Positions 1 through 5,610 of a DNA stretch of 11,369 nucleotides are shown here, one piece after another. The notes beneath the pieces were generated by a model. That model was given only the letters and a program-made list of their open reading frames with translations. It was not told where the DNA came from and did no database searches. The position numbers and the translations under genes were made by a program. Position 1 is the stretch's first letter. Every line of letters starts with the position of its first letter. Origin of the DNA: CAZLNO01 sp964561005 (GTDB lineage Bacteria > Pseudomonadota > Alphaproteobacteria > Kiloniellales > Rhodovibrionaceae); contig CAZLNO010000110.1 in the NCBI GenBank assembly GCA_964561005.1, positions 1-11,369 on the forward strand, written 5' to 3'.

Positions 1-701
1 AGGCTTTCCGGCACGTCGCCGTTGACGATGCGCTGGGCCAGCCCCTCGACGATGGCGGTCTTGCCCACGCCGGCCTCGCCGATCAGCACGGGGTTGTTCT
101 TGGTGCGCCGGGAGAGGACCTGGATGGTGCGGCGAATCTCGTCGTCGCGGCCGATGACCGGGTCGAGGTCGCCGTCCTGGGCCTTTTGCGTATAGTCGAT
201 GGTGTACTTCTTCAGCGCCTCGTACTGGTCCTCGGCGCTGGCGGTGTCGGCGGTGCGGCCCTGGCGCAGGCTTTCGATCGCCTGGTTCAGCGACTGCGGC
301 GACACGCCGGCGTCGCTCAGGGCCTTGGCCGCGCCGGTCTTCTGCTCCATGGCGAGCGCCATCAGCAGGCGCTCGACGGTGACGTAGGTGTCGCCGGCCT
401 TCTTGGCCAGCTTCTCGGCGTTCTCGAAGACGCGGGCCAGCTCGGGCGTGAGATGGAGCTGCCCGGCGCCGCTGCCCTCAACCTTGGGCAGCTTGCCCAG
501 CTCGCTGTCGACGCGGGCCTCCGCCGTCGCCGGGTCGCCGCCGGCCTTGCGGATCAGGTTGCCGGCCAGACCCTCCTCGTCGTCGATCAGCACCTTCAGC
601 AGGTGCTCGGGGGTCAATTTCTGGTGGTTGCCGCGCAGGGCGAGCCCCTGGGCGGACTGGATGAATCCGCGCGCGCGCTCGGTGTATTTCTCGAAATCCA
701 T
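1..701 (-). CDS. clpB: ClpB, AAA+ protein disaggregase (N-terminal part, runs off the window)
   Basis: Cytosolic heat-shock disaggregase that works with DnaK/DnaJ/GrpE to pull apart aggregated proteins using ATP. The visible 233 codons start at MDFEKYTERARGF and contain the Clp N-domain double repeat (about residues 4-145, with HLLKVLIDDEEG and ERLLMALAMEQ at equivalent places in the two halves). After a linker comes the start of the first ATPase domain (YEALKKYTIDYT from about 160, DPVIGRDDEIRR about 180-191). The Walker A motif GEAGVGKT lies at about 208-215. The rest, including Walker B, the coiled coil and the second ATPase domain, lies to the left of the window. The start is supported by GGAGGG 10 bases upstream of the ATG. 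A heat-shock-type promoter lies about 140 bases upstream. The N-domain plus this NBD1 sequence is specific enough to separate it from ClpA and ClpC. Confidence 0.96.
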   Translation of the reverse strand, partial: MDFEKYTERARGFIQSAQGLALRGNHQKLTPEHLLKVLIDDEEGLAGNLIRKAGGDPATAEARVDSELGKLPKVEGSGAGQLHLTPELARVFENAEKLAKKAGDTYVTVERLLMALAMEQKTGAAKALSDAGVSPQSLNQAIESLRQGRTADTASAEDQYEALKKYTIDYTQKAQDGDLDPVIGRDDEIRRTIQVLSRRTKNNPVLIGEAGVGKTAIVEGLAQRIVNGDVPES

Positions 702-838
702 GACTGTCTTGCCCTCCTCGTCCGCACCCGCTTGGGCGGCGTGCGATCGATGATGCCGGATCGGTTCCCCTGCCGGCCGCCACCCGCTTAGCGGCGTGGC
801 CACCGGATGTCGTTGATTCATATCAGCGACCAGACTTC

Positions 839-866
839 ATATGGTGTGGCGCCTGTGCCACACAAG
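839..866 (-). promoter_or_regulatory. Probable sigma-32 (RpoH) promoter of clpB, overlapped by an inverted repeat
   Basis: Read on the minus strand, CTTGTG (861-866), a 14-base spacer and CACCATAT (839-846) match the RpoH consensus CTTGAA, 13-15 bases, CCCCATNT: four of six in the first box and seven of eight in the second. The implied transcript start is near 832, giving clpB a leader of about 130 bases. A 7-bp inverted repeat, GTGTGGC (844-850) and GCCACAC (857-863) with a 6-base centre, fills the spacer and touches both boxes. The promoter call is a consensus match made by eye. The downstream gene being a classic RpoH target raises my confidence. Confidence 0.6.
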
Positions 867-915
867 AGCGTCGCACGCGCGTTCCGCACGCGGCGAATGC
901 CGCCCATTCAGTGCA

Positions 916-944
916 TTGACAGCCCCCGGCGGGCGCGGTTTCCT
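916..944 (+). promoter_or_regulatory. Possible sigma-70 promoter of the MOSC-domain gene
   Basis: A perfect -35 box TTGACA (916-921) is followed after exactly 17 bases by TTTCCT (939-944), which matches TATAAT at only three positions. Transcription would start near 951, about 20 bases before the ATG. The strong first box and correct spacing support it; the poor second box and GC-rich spacer weigh against a strong promoter. Confidence 0.4.
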
Positions 945-970
945 CGCAACAGGTCAGGGATGGAGGGACG

Positions 971-1732
971 ATGAGCGCCAGTATCAGCCGCATCTGCCGC
1001 TACCCGGTGAAGAGTCTGAACGCCGAGGCGCTGCCCGAGGTGACGCTGGAGCCCGAGCGCACGCTGCCCGGCGACCGGCGCTTCGCCATTGCCCGCGGCA
1101 GCCGGCAGGTGGAGACCCATCCCGAAAGCTGGGTGTCCTACGACAACTTCGTCACGCTGCGCCGCACCGAGCGGCTGGCCCAGCTCCAGGTGTCCTTCGA
1201 CCCGGACACCGGCCACATGGCGCTGCGGCGCAAGGGCCGCACGGTGGCGCAGGGCAAGGTGACCGAGCCGCTGGGCCGCACCATCATCGACCAGTTCCTG
1301 GCCGCCTTCCTCAAGGACGACCTGCAGGGCGCGCCCAAGCTGGTCGATGCGCGCGACATCGCGCTGACCGACAGCGACGACCCGGAGATCTCCTTCATCA
1401 ATCTGGCCAGCGTGCGCGATCTGGAGCGCGTGGTCGGGCAGCCGGTGGATCCGGCGCGCTTTCGCGGAAACTTCTATATCGACGGGTTGCCCGCCTGGGC
1501 GGAGATGGACTGGGTCGGCCGCCGCTTCCAGGCCGGCGCCGCGAGCTTCGAGGTGACGGAGCCGATCGAGCGCTGCGCGGCCACCACCGTGAACCCCGAG
1601 ACGGCCCAGCGCGACATCAACATCCCGAAGATGCTGCAGCGGGGCTACAAGCACATCTGCATGGGGATCTACGCGATCTGCCGCGAGGGCGGCACGGTCC
1701 GGCAGGGCGACACGCTGCGGCTGCCGGATTGA
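971..1732 (+). CDS. MOSC-domain (molybdenum cofactor sulfurase C-terminal-like) protein
   Basis: A 253-residue cytosolic-looking protein without signal peptide or membrane segments. The start RICRYPVKSLNAE (7-19) is the MOSC N-terminal beta-barrel opening, in which YPVKS is typical of the YcbX/mARC group. FRGNFYIDG (164-172) and ERCAATTVNPET (200-211) belong to the MOSC core. Cys202 sits where mARC and MOSC proteins carry the cysteine that can bind molybdenum or accept sulfur. The C-terminus GTVRQGDTL (241-249) is also typical. Family members bind the molybdenum cofactor and some reduce N-hydroxylated compounds. The ferredoxin domain at the C-terminus of E. coli YcbX is absent, so any electron partner must be separate. 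The start is supported by GGAGGG 3 bases before the ATG, which is close. It converges on the OmpA gene. The substrate is unknown and I give no gene symbol. Confidence 0.9.
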   Translation: MSASISRICRYPVKSLNAEALPEVTLEPERTLPGDRRFAIARGSRQVETHPESWVSYDNFVTLRRTERLAQLQVSFDPDTGHMALRRKGRTVAQGKVTEPLGRTIIDQFLAAFLKDDLQGAPKLVDARDIALTDSDDPEISFINLASVRDLERVVGQPVDPARFRGNFYIDGLPAWAEMDWVGRRFQAGAASFEVTEPIERCAATTVNPETAQRDINIPKMLQRGYKHICMGIYAICREGGTVRQGDTLRLPD

Positions 1733-1766
1733 TGCGGGAAGGCTGTATCAGCGGTTAGACCATAAC

Positions 1767-1828
1767 GCCGGGGCGCGGCCCTGTCGGCAAGCTCATTCCT
1801 CGAGCCTGCCGACCGACCGCGCCCCGGC
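1767..1828. terminator. Long imperfect stem-loop between convergent genes, probable bidirectional terminator
   Basis: The outer arms GCCGGGGCGCGG (1767-1778) and CCGCGCCCCGGC (1817-1828) pair perfectly over 12 bp. Inside, GTCGGCAAGCTC (1783-1794) pairs with GAGCCTGCCGAC (1802-1813) with one A-C mismatch, closing a 7-base loop (1795-1801). The two stems are separated by a small internal loop of 4 and 3 bases. It starts 34 bases after the MOSC stop and ends 29 bases after the OmpA stop. Its place between converging genes suggests it ends transcription from both sides. Neither side has a clear T-tract, so it is not a textbook intrinsic terminator; Rho-dependent ending or 3'-end protection is equally possible. 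Confidence 0.65.
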
Positions 1829-1857
1829 TGGGGTTCAGCCTTGGCGGACGATCCGGT

Positions 1858-2724
1858 CTACTGGACCAGGATCTCCACGCGGCGGTTTTGCTGCTCGCGC
1901 ACGCCGTCGGCCGTGGGCACCGCCGGCTCGGACTCGCCGCGGGCCGCGATCGAGATATCGTCGGGATCGACGCCCCAGGCCATCAGCGCGCCCTGGACGT
2001 TCTGGGCCCGCTCCAGCGAGAGCTCGCGGTTGTAGTCCTCGGGACCGGCCCGGTCCGCGTGGCCGGTCACGGAGAACGACAGGTCCGGATCGTCCTCGGC
2101 CAGCGCCGCGGCGGCCTGGACCTTCTCCATCGATTCCTGGCGCACCTCCGCCGCGTCGAAGTCGAAGTAGACGACGAAGCGCTGCGGCTCCATCGGCTCC
2201 GGCTCCGGCTCGGGCGCCTGGACCTCGGGCTCCGGCTCGGGCGCCATCGCCGTCTCCAGCTCGCCCAACGCCTTGTAGAAGGCGTCGCGGCAGCGGGCGA
2301 TGTGGTCGGGCTGGTGGTTCTCCTCCTGCTGCTCGATCCAGCAGTCGTAGCGGCCCTGCGCGTGCGCCGCCAGTTCCGGCGCCTTGCGCCGGCCCGAAGC
2401 GTCGAGCAGTTGCACCAGATCGGCGCGGGCGCTGGACAGCTCGTCCACCTTGTCGGCCGGCAGATCCCAATTTTCCACCGTCTCCGGCAGAACCACCTCG
2501 CCATCGGCCGCCTTCAGGCCTTTGCGGGCGTAATAGTTGGCATCGCGCCAGTCGTACATCTCGTCGGCCTCGAAAGCCGCGATCTGCTGGTATTCCCCGA
2601 CCAGCGCCCGGGTGAAGGCCGACCCGGTCGGCTGGGCATTGCGGAGAGTCTCCACGCTCTGCCCGGCACAGGCCGTCAGGACACCCGCCGCACCAATGGC
2701 CGCGAGCGCTTTCAACAATCTCAT
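1858..2724 (-). CDS. OmpA-family peptidoglycan-binding outer-membrane lipoprotein
   Basis: A 288-residue protein predicted to sit in the outer membrane by its lipid anchor and to grip peptidoglycan. The start MRLLKALAAIGAAGVLTAC is a lipoprotein signal with lipobox LTAC and the lipidated Cys at residue 19. Ala at +2 favours sorting to the outer membrane. Residues 30-160 form a charged helical region (EYQQIAAFEADEMYDWRDANYYARKG; Cys128 and Cys145 could pair) that I recall in alphaproteobacterial members. A Pro-Glu linker (162-180) leads to the OmpA C-terminal domain (about 181-288), with YFDFD, TGHADRAGPEDYN (220-232), LSLERAQNV and NRRVEI. Asp224 and Arg240 are at the usual diaminopimelate-binding positions. 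The ATG at 2724 is preferred over in-frame codons up to 2916 because AAGGAGG lies 5 bases before it and the lipobox is placed correctly. Confidence 0.92.
   Translation of the reverse strand: MRLLKALAAIGAAGVLTACAGQSVETLRNAQPTGSAFTRALVGEYQQIAAFEADEMYDWRDANYYARKGLKAADGEVVLPETVENWDLPADKVDELSSARADLVQLLDASGRRKAPELAAHAQGRYDCWIEQQEENHQPDHIARCRDAFYKALGELETAMAPEPEPEVQAPEPEPEPMEPQRFVVYFDFDAAEVRQESMEKVQAAAALAEDDPDLSFSVTGHADRAGPEDYNRELSLERAQNVQGALMAWGVDPDDISIAARGESEPAVPTADGVREQQNRRVEILVQ
2201..2245. repeat. Direct repeat encoding the Pro-Glu linker of the OmpA lipoprotein
   Basis: The 18-base string GGCTCCGGCTCGGGCGCC occurs at 2201-2218 and again, unchanged, at 2228-2245. The copies start 27 bases (9 codons) apart. 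On the coding strand they encode the APEPEPE units on either side of VQ (linker residues about 161-177). The exact in-frame nucleotide identity suggests a recent unit duplication, and copy number could change by replication slippage without breaking the frame. Confidence 0.8.
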
Positions 2725-2814
2725 CACGTCCTCCTTGAGTCCCTGTCTTTTTTCGTCAGAGGGCTGTCGCCCTTTACGCAGGCAGCGCAGGGTGATGCTG
2801 CCGGCCTCCCCCTG

Positions 2815-2843
2815 ATGGTACCTGTAAGTTCTGAATAACTCAA
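2815..2843 (-). promoter_or_regulatory. Possible sigma-70 promoter of the OmpA lipoprotein gene
   Basis: On the minus strand TTGAGT (2838-2843), a 17-base spacer and TACCAT (2815-2820) each match four of six consensus bases. The surrounding 2821-2860 stretch is the most AT-rich in this part of the window. The predicted start near 2808 gives a leader of about 84 bases. That leader holds a small hairpin (2758-2775, arms AGAGGGC and GCCCTTT with a TGTC loop on the plus strand) and then the strong ribosome binding site AAGGAGG. An abundant outer-membrane protein fits its own promoter. Confidence 0.4.
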
Positions 2844-2864
2844 AAATGGTCAGGGGAAAACGGT

Positions 2865-2884
2865 CGAAACGCGACAGTGTTTCG
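2865..2884 (-). terminator. Weak hairpin downstream of the dioxygenase gene, possible terminator
   Basis: CGAAAC (2865-2870) and GTTTCG (2879-2884) pair perfectly around an 8-base centre. Reading leftwards on the minus strand, the hairpin is followed by a run of four T after four bases and five T further on (complement of 2841-2860). It lies about 120 bases after the stop of the dioxygenase gene and just before the OmpA promoter, a sensible place to end the three-gene minus operon. The stem is short, so this is tentative. Confidence 0.3.
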
Positions 2885-3003
2885 CTCGTGGGAGGCAACC
2901 TGTCGAGTTTTTGCATGGGCGACGGTACGCCGACTCGGCCCGGCGGGCGCAGCGAGACCGGCCCAGGGGCGATTCGGATTCCATCTCCTGGGGCGGATCG
3001 CGA

Positions 3004-4215
3004 TCAAGCGGCACGTGCCAGCACTCGCAAACGACTCATCACCAGATCGCGGTCGAGATAGCAGCCCTGCAGGTGTCGCCGCCCCGTGTTCGGGTCGAAG
3101 GCCTCGCGCCCGTGCAGCACGCGCAGATTGTCGAACGCCACCATCTGGCCGGGCCGCAGCCGCAGCCGGAGCATGAAGCGCGGATCGCGCAGCAGGGCCC
3201 AGAACCGGCAATAGGCGCGATAGAACGGCTCGGCCACCTCGGGCGGCAGGCGCCGGTTGTCGCGGATCCAGTTGTTGAAACGGATCTCGCACGGCGCGCC
3301 GTCGCCGTCGCGGCCGATCGTGGGGGCTCGGAACCGGATGTCGCTTGTCGCGTCCTGAAAGCGGAAATCGACCGGCTGCGTCGCCAACAGCTCATAGGCG
3401 TCCGGGTCCTCGCGCCTGAGCGCCTCCGCCGCGGCGAAGCCGTCGGTCAGAAGCGACGCGCCACCTTGTGCCGCGTTCTCCAGGCAGTAGAGAAGCTGGA
3501 AGTCGGGCGGGCGCTGCCAGTTGGGCAGGTCGACGTGCGGCTCCAGGGGGATCGCGGTGTAGGCCGCGTTGTTCGGGTCGGGCTTCGAGACCACGTCGAA
3601 GATGCGGCCGAAGTTGGTCTCGCGCGGCCAGCCGACGCGGCCCGCCACCCGCAGGACCTCGCCGTCCGCGGTCGGCCCGCCGTGTATCAGGGCAACGCCG
3701 TCGCGGGTCAGCGCGTCCAGCCAGCGGCGCAGGCCGGCGTCCGTCGTCATGACCTCGTCGTGCGACAGGGACGTCACGCGGTCCTGCATCGCCGCCGCGT
3801 CCCAGAGCCTCGCGGACGACGTCTTGACCGATCCGCCGTGGTCGTCCGCGCGCTGGCGCAGCCATCCGGGATCGTAGAGGCTTTCGTGGTCCTCGCCGGC
3901 TGCGTCGCCGGATTCCGCCCAGAGGAGGCGGAGCGCGCCGTGGGCGGTGACGGACGCCCTCGGACTCCGGATTTCCGGCAGGTCGATCAGGTTGAAGGTT
4001 CGCTCGCGCGTTTGCGGATGTCGGCAAAGGGAACAGGCGCAGTTGTCCCGCAGCCAGACCAGGGGGAACTCCGCGCGGTGCCCATCCTCCCATTCGACCT
4101 GGATATTGCGCCTGGAAAGCTTCGCTGCCCGCAGGCGGTGCGGGGCGGTGTAGCTGTCGAACTCGCCCATGTCGACCACGGGGCTCGGCGACGCCCCCTC
4201 GGCGCTGCGCGTCAT
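3004..4215 (-). CDS. Gamma-butyrobetaine-hydroxylase-like Fe(II)/2-oxoglutarate dioxygenase (TauD superfamily)
   Basis: A 403-residue soluble oxygenase; close in length to gamma-butyrobetaine dioxygenase (about 390). The N-terminal domain (about 27-125) has the family signature WLRDNCACSLCRH (54-66): Cys59, Cys61, Cys64 and probably His110 (DHESLYDPGWLR) would bind the structural zinc. The TauD domain follows (about 150-395), with the iron ligands His227 and Asp229 in PHVDLPNW and His368 in LRVLHGREAFD. A likely 2-oxoglutarate-binding Arg is in GRRHLQGCYLDRD (378-390). Known relatives hydroxylate gamma-butyrobetaine (last step to carnitine) or trimethyllysine. The start ATG has GGAG 8 bases upstream; a second Met at 16 is possible. 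It begins 21 bases after the LAB_N stop with no terminator between, so it is probably the last gene of the GT2-LAB_N operon. No other carnitine gene is present here, so the substrate is uncertain. Confidence 0.88.
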   Translation of the reverse strand: MTRSAEGASPSPVVDMGEFDSYTAPHRLRAAKLSRRNIQVEWEDGHRAEFPLVWLRDNCACSLCRHPQTRERTFNLIDLPEIRSPRASVTAHGALRLLWAESGDAAGEDHESLYDPGWLRQRADDHGGSVKTSSARLWDAAAMQDRVTSLSHDEVMTTDAGLRRWLDALTRDGVALIHGGPTADGEVLRVAGRVGWPRETNFGRIFDVVSKPDPNNAAYTAIPLEPHVDLPNWQRPPDFQLLYCLENAAQGGASLLTDGFAAAEALRREDPDAYELLATQPVDFRFQDATSDIRFRAPTIGRDGDGAPCEIRFNNWIRDNRRLPPEVAEPFYRAYCRFWALLRDPRFMLRLRLRPGQMVAFDNLRVLHGREAFDPNTGRRHLQGCYLDRDLVMSRLRVLARAA

Positions 4216-4236
4216 GTCGCTTTCTCCGAAGCTGTG

Positions 4237-4575
4237 TCAGAGAGCTTTTTGCGGCTGTTCGCTTTCCTCTTCGTCCTCCCCGCCGGCGCCTTTCCGGTTT
4301 CCGCGCTCGCGATAGATGAAGTAGAGGTTGCGCGAGTAGATCGCGATGCCCGCGCCCTGGCCCACGATGAACACCGGGTCCTCGCGCCACAGGGCATAGG
4401 CGAACAGCAGCAGGCCGCCCGCGATCGAGAAGTACCAGAAGGCGATCGGGATGATCGAGCGCCGGGCCCGCTCGCTGGCCATCCACTGCACCAGGAAGCG
4501 CATGGAGAACATGATCTGGCCGGTGAACCCCAGCGCCAGCCAGAAGGTGAGACTGTTCATCAGGTTGCCGATCAC
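4237..4575 (-). CDS. Small LAB_N (lipid A biosynthesis N-terminal domain) membrane protein
   Basis: A 112-residue inner-membrane protein with about three membrane segments. It carries the LAB_N signature almost throughout: GFTGQIMFSMRFLVQWMASE, then SIIPIAFWYFSIAGG, ALWREDPVFIVGQG and IAIYSRNLYFIYRERG. The tail is charged (EDEEESEQ). LAB_N was named from its fusion to LpxB in some bacteria. Stand-alone copies often sit beside DPM1-type GT2 and GT39 genes, and I recall the fold as related to PQ-loop transporters. A role in moving or presenting a polyprenyl-phosphate sugar is therefore inferred, not proven. I chose GTG at 4575 because it forms a GTGA overlap with the GT2 stop and AAGGAG lies 11 bases upstream. 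ATG at 4560 (MNSLTFW) is the alternative but has no ribosome binding site. Confidence 0.88.
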   Translation of the reverse strand: MIGNLMNSLTFWLALGFTGQIMFSMRFLVQWMASERARRSIIPIAFWYFSIAGGLLLFAYALWREDPVFIVGQGAGIAIYSRNLYFIYRERGNRKGAGGEDEEESEQPQKAL

Positions 4576-5402
4576 GGTGACGTCCGCTCCTTGTCCCCCA
4601 GGGCGACCACCTTGCCGGGCAGGCGGCAGCGGCGGATCAGCCAGAACACCGCCAGCAGGTCGCCGATGCCGATCCACAGGCGGTTCCACACGCCGTACTT
4701 GGCCCGGCCGGCCACGCGCGGCCGATCGGTGACCGTCTCCAGCGCCAGGGTGTGGCCCTGGGCCTTGACCAGCGCCGACATGAAGCGGTGCTGGCCGTCG
4801 AAATAGGGCAGCCGCAGGAAGGCCTCGCGGGTGATCACCTTGAGCCCGCAGCCGGTATCCCGCGTGCCGTCGTTCAGCATGGCCGCGCGCACGCCGTTGG
4901 CGACGCGCGAGGACAGCCGGCGCAGCACGTTGTCCCGGCGCCTGCCCCGCTGTCCCGCCACCATCGCCAGGCGCGGGTCGCGCCGCCGCTCCTGGCGCAG
5001 GCGCTCCACCAGCCGCGGCGCCTCGGCGGGGTCGTTCTGGCGGTCGCCGTCCATCAGCACGAGGACCGGCGCGCGGGCCGCCAGCGCCCCGGTGCGCACG
5101 CCCGCGCTCTTGCCGCACTTGCGGTCGTGCTGCAGCACGCGCAGCCAGGGATATCGCGCCATCGCCCGCACCAGGGCCTCGGCGGTGCCGTCACGGCTGC
5201 CGTCGTCGACGAAAAGCGCCTCGAAGGTGTAATGCGGCGCCAGCGCGGCGGCGATCTCGTCCAGCAGCGGCTCGATGTTGTCAACCTCGTCGTGCACCGG
5301 GACGACGACGGCCAGCTCCGGCGCGTCCGGCGGCGGGGCACGGTCCGTCGCGCCCGCTTGCGAATCGTTGTCGGGCGTGCTTTCGAGACTTGGATCGAGC
5401 AT
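4572..5402 (-). CDS. GT2 polyprenyl-phosphate glycosyltransferase (DPM1/ArnC-like)
   Basis: A 276-residue GT-A-fold transferase thought to move a sugar from a nucleotide donor to a polyprenyl phosphate on the cytosolic face, making the lipid-linked donor used by GT39 enzymes. After a polar 28-residue N-terminus come ELAVVVPVHDEVDNI (29-43), FVDDGSRDGT (64-73), the metal-binding DGD within LVLMDGDRQNDP (114-125), DTGCGLKV (182-189) and GQHRFMSALV (203-212). A basic, amphipathic C-terminus has one hydrophobic stretch (about 243-257), unlike DPM1/GtrB types with two full membrane segments. It is the first gene of the minus operon, overlapping LAB_N by 4 bp and divergent from the first GT39. RgtE, ArnC or a DPM-type synthase are the models; the sugar cannot be read from sequence. 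No clear ribosome binding site precedes the ATG at 5402. Confidence 0.88.
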   Translation of the reverse strand: MLDPSLESTPDNDSQAGATDRAPPPDAPELAVVVPVHDEVDNIEPLLDEIAAALAPHYTFEALFVDDGSRDGTAEALVRAMARYPWLRVLQHDRKCGKSAGVRTGALAARAPVLVLMDGDRQNDPAEAPRLVERLRQERRRDPRLAMVAGQRGRRRDNVLRRLSSRVANGVRAAMLNDGTRDTGCGLKVITREAFLRLPYFDGQHRFMSALVKAQGHTLALETVTDRPRVAGRAKYGVWNRLWIGIGDLLAVFWLIRRCRLPGKVVALGDKERTSP

Positions 5403-5502
5403 CGGCGACTGCTGGCGGACCAGCCCTTGTCTCTGCTATCCGGGCGCGGGCCTGGCGGTGCGCGCCGGAACAACGGCCGGACGCGCGGCGGCCGCTCATG
5501 CC

Positions 5503-5511
5503 GTCATACCA
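5503..5511 (-). promoter_or_regulatory. Possible extended -10 promoter for the GT2-LAB_N-dioxygenase operon
   Basis: On the minus strand TGGTATGAC (complement of 5503-5511) resembles an extended -10 element, TGN followed by TATGAC (four of six). No good -35 box is present. The palindrome at 5518-5531 lies where the -35 region would be. The start near 5496 would give a leader of about 95 bases. I see no convincing promoter for the plus-strand operon in the same spacer. Confidence 0.3.
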
Positions 5512-5517
5512 CTTTCA

Positions 5518-5531
5518 TCGCCCGCGGGCGA
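5518..5531. promoter_or_regulatory. Perfect 14-bp palindrome in the divergent spacer, candidate operator
   Basis: TCGCCCGCGGGCGA reads the same on both strands with no spacer. It sits in the 208-base gap between the divergent GT2 and GT39 genes, upstream of both and 7 bases from the possible minus promoter. Two-fold symmetry at such a place suits a dimeric regulator. The high GC content makes chance palindromes fairly likely, so function is not established. Confidence 0.35.
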
Positions 5532-5610
5532 AGATGATGTCCGGCGGGAGGCCGCGGCGTCGACCGGGCATCACCGGATGCCGCTCGCGCATACGTGACG
5601 GGAAACCTGG

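Noticed and set aside
844..863. TGGCAC on the minus strand near clpB as a sigma-54 promoter
   Set aside because: The required TTGC element about five bases further on is absent.
2748..2753. Run of six T as a terminator T-tract on the plus strand
   Set aside because: No plus-strand gene precedes it. On the minus strand it is an A-run just upstream of the OmpA ribosome binding site.
2725..2916. In-frame upstream extension of the OmpA lipoprotein gene (64 extra residues from position 2916)
   Set aside because: It would bury the lipoprotein signal and lipobox, and it runs through the AT-rich promoter region. The ATG at 2724 has AAGGAGG at good spacing.
2911..4806. Long plus-strand open frame of 631 codons opposite the dioxygenase and LAB_N genes
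   Set aside because: Its composition (Arg, Ala, Gln, His, Val-rich, no domain) is that of a GC-rich shadow. The minus-strand proteins have clear family motifs across the same bases.
5403..5610. Possible small protein in the divergent spacer
   Set aside because: Short frames here have Arg/Pro-rich shadow composition and no ribosome binding site. The spacer is better explained as control sequence.
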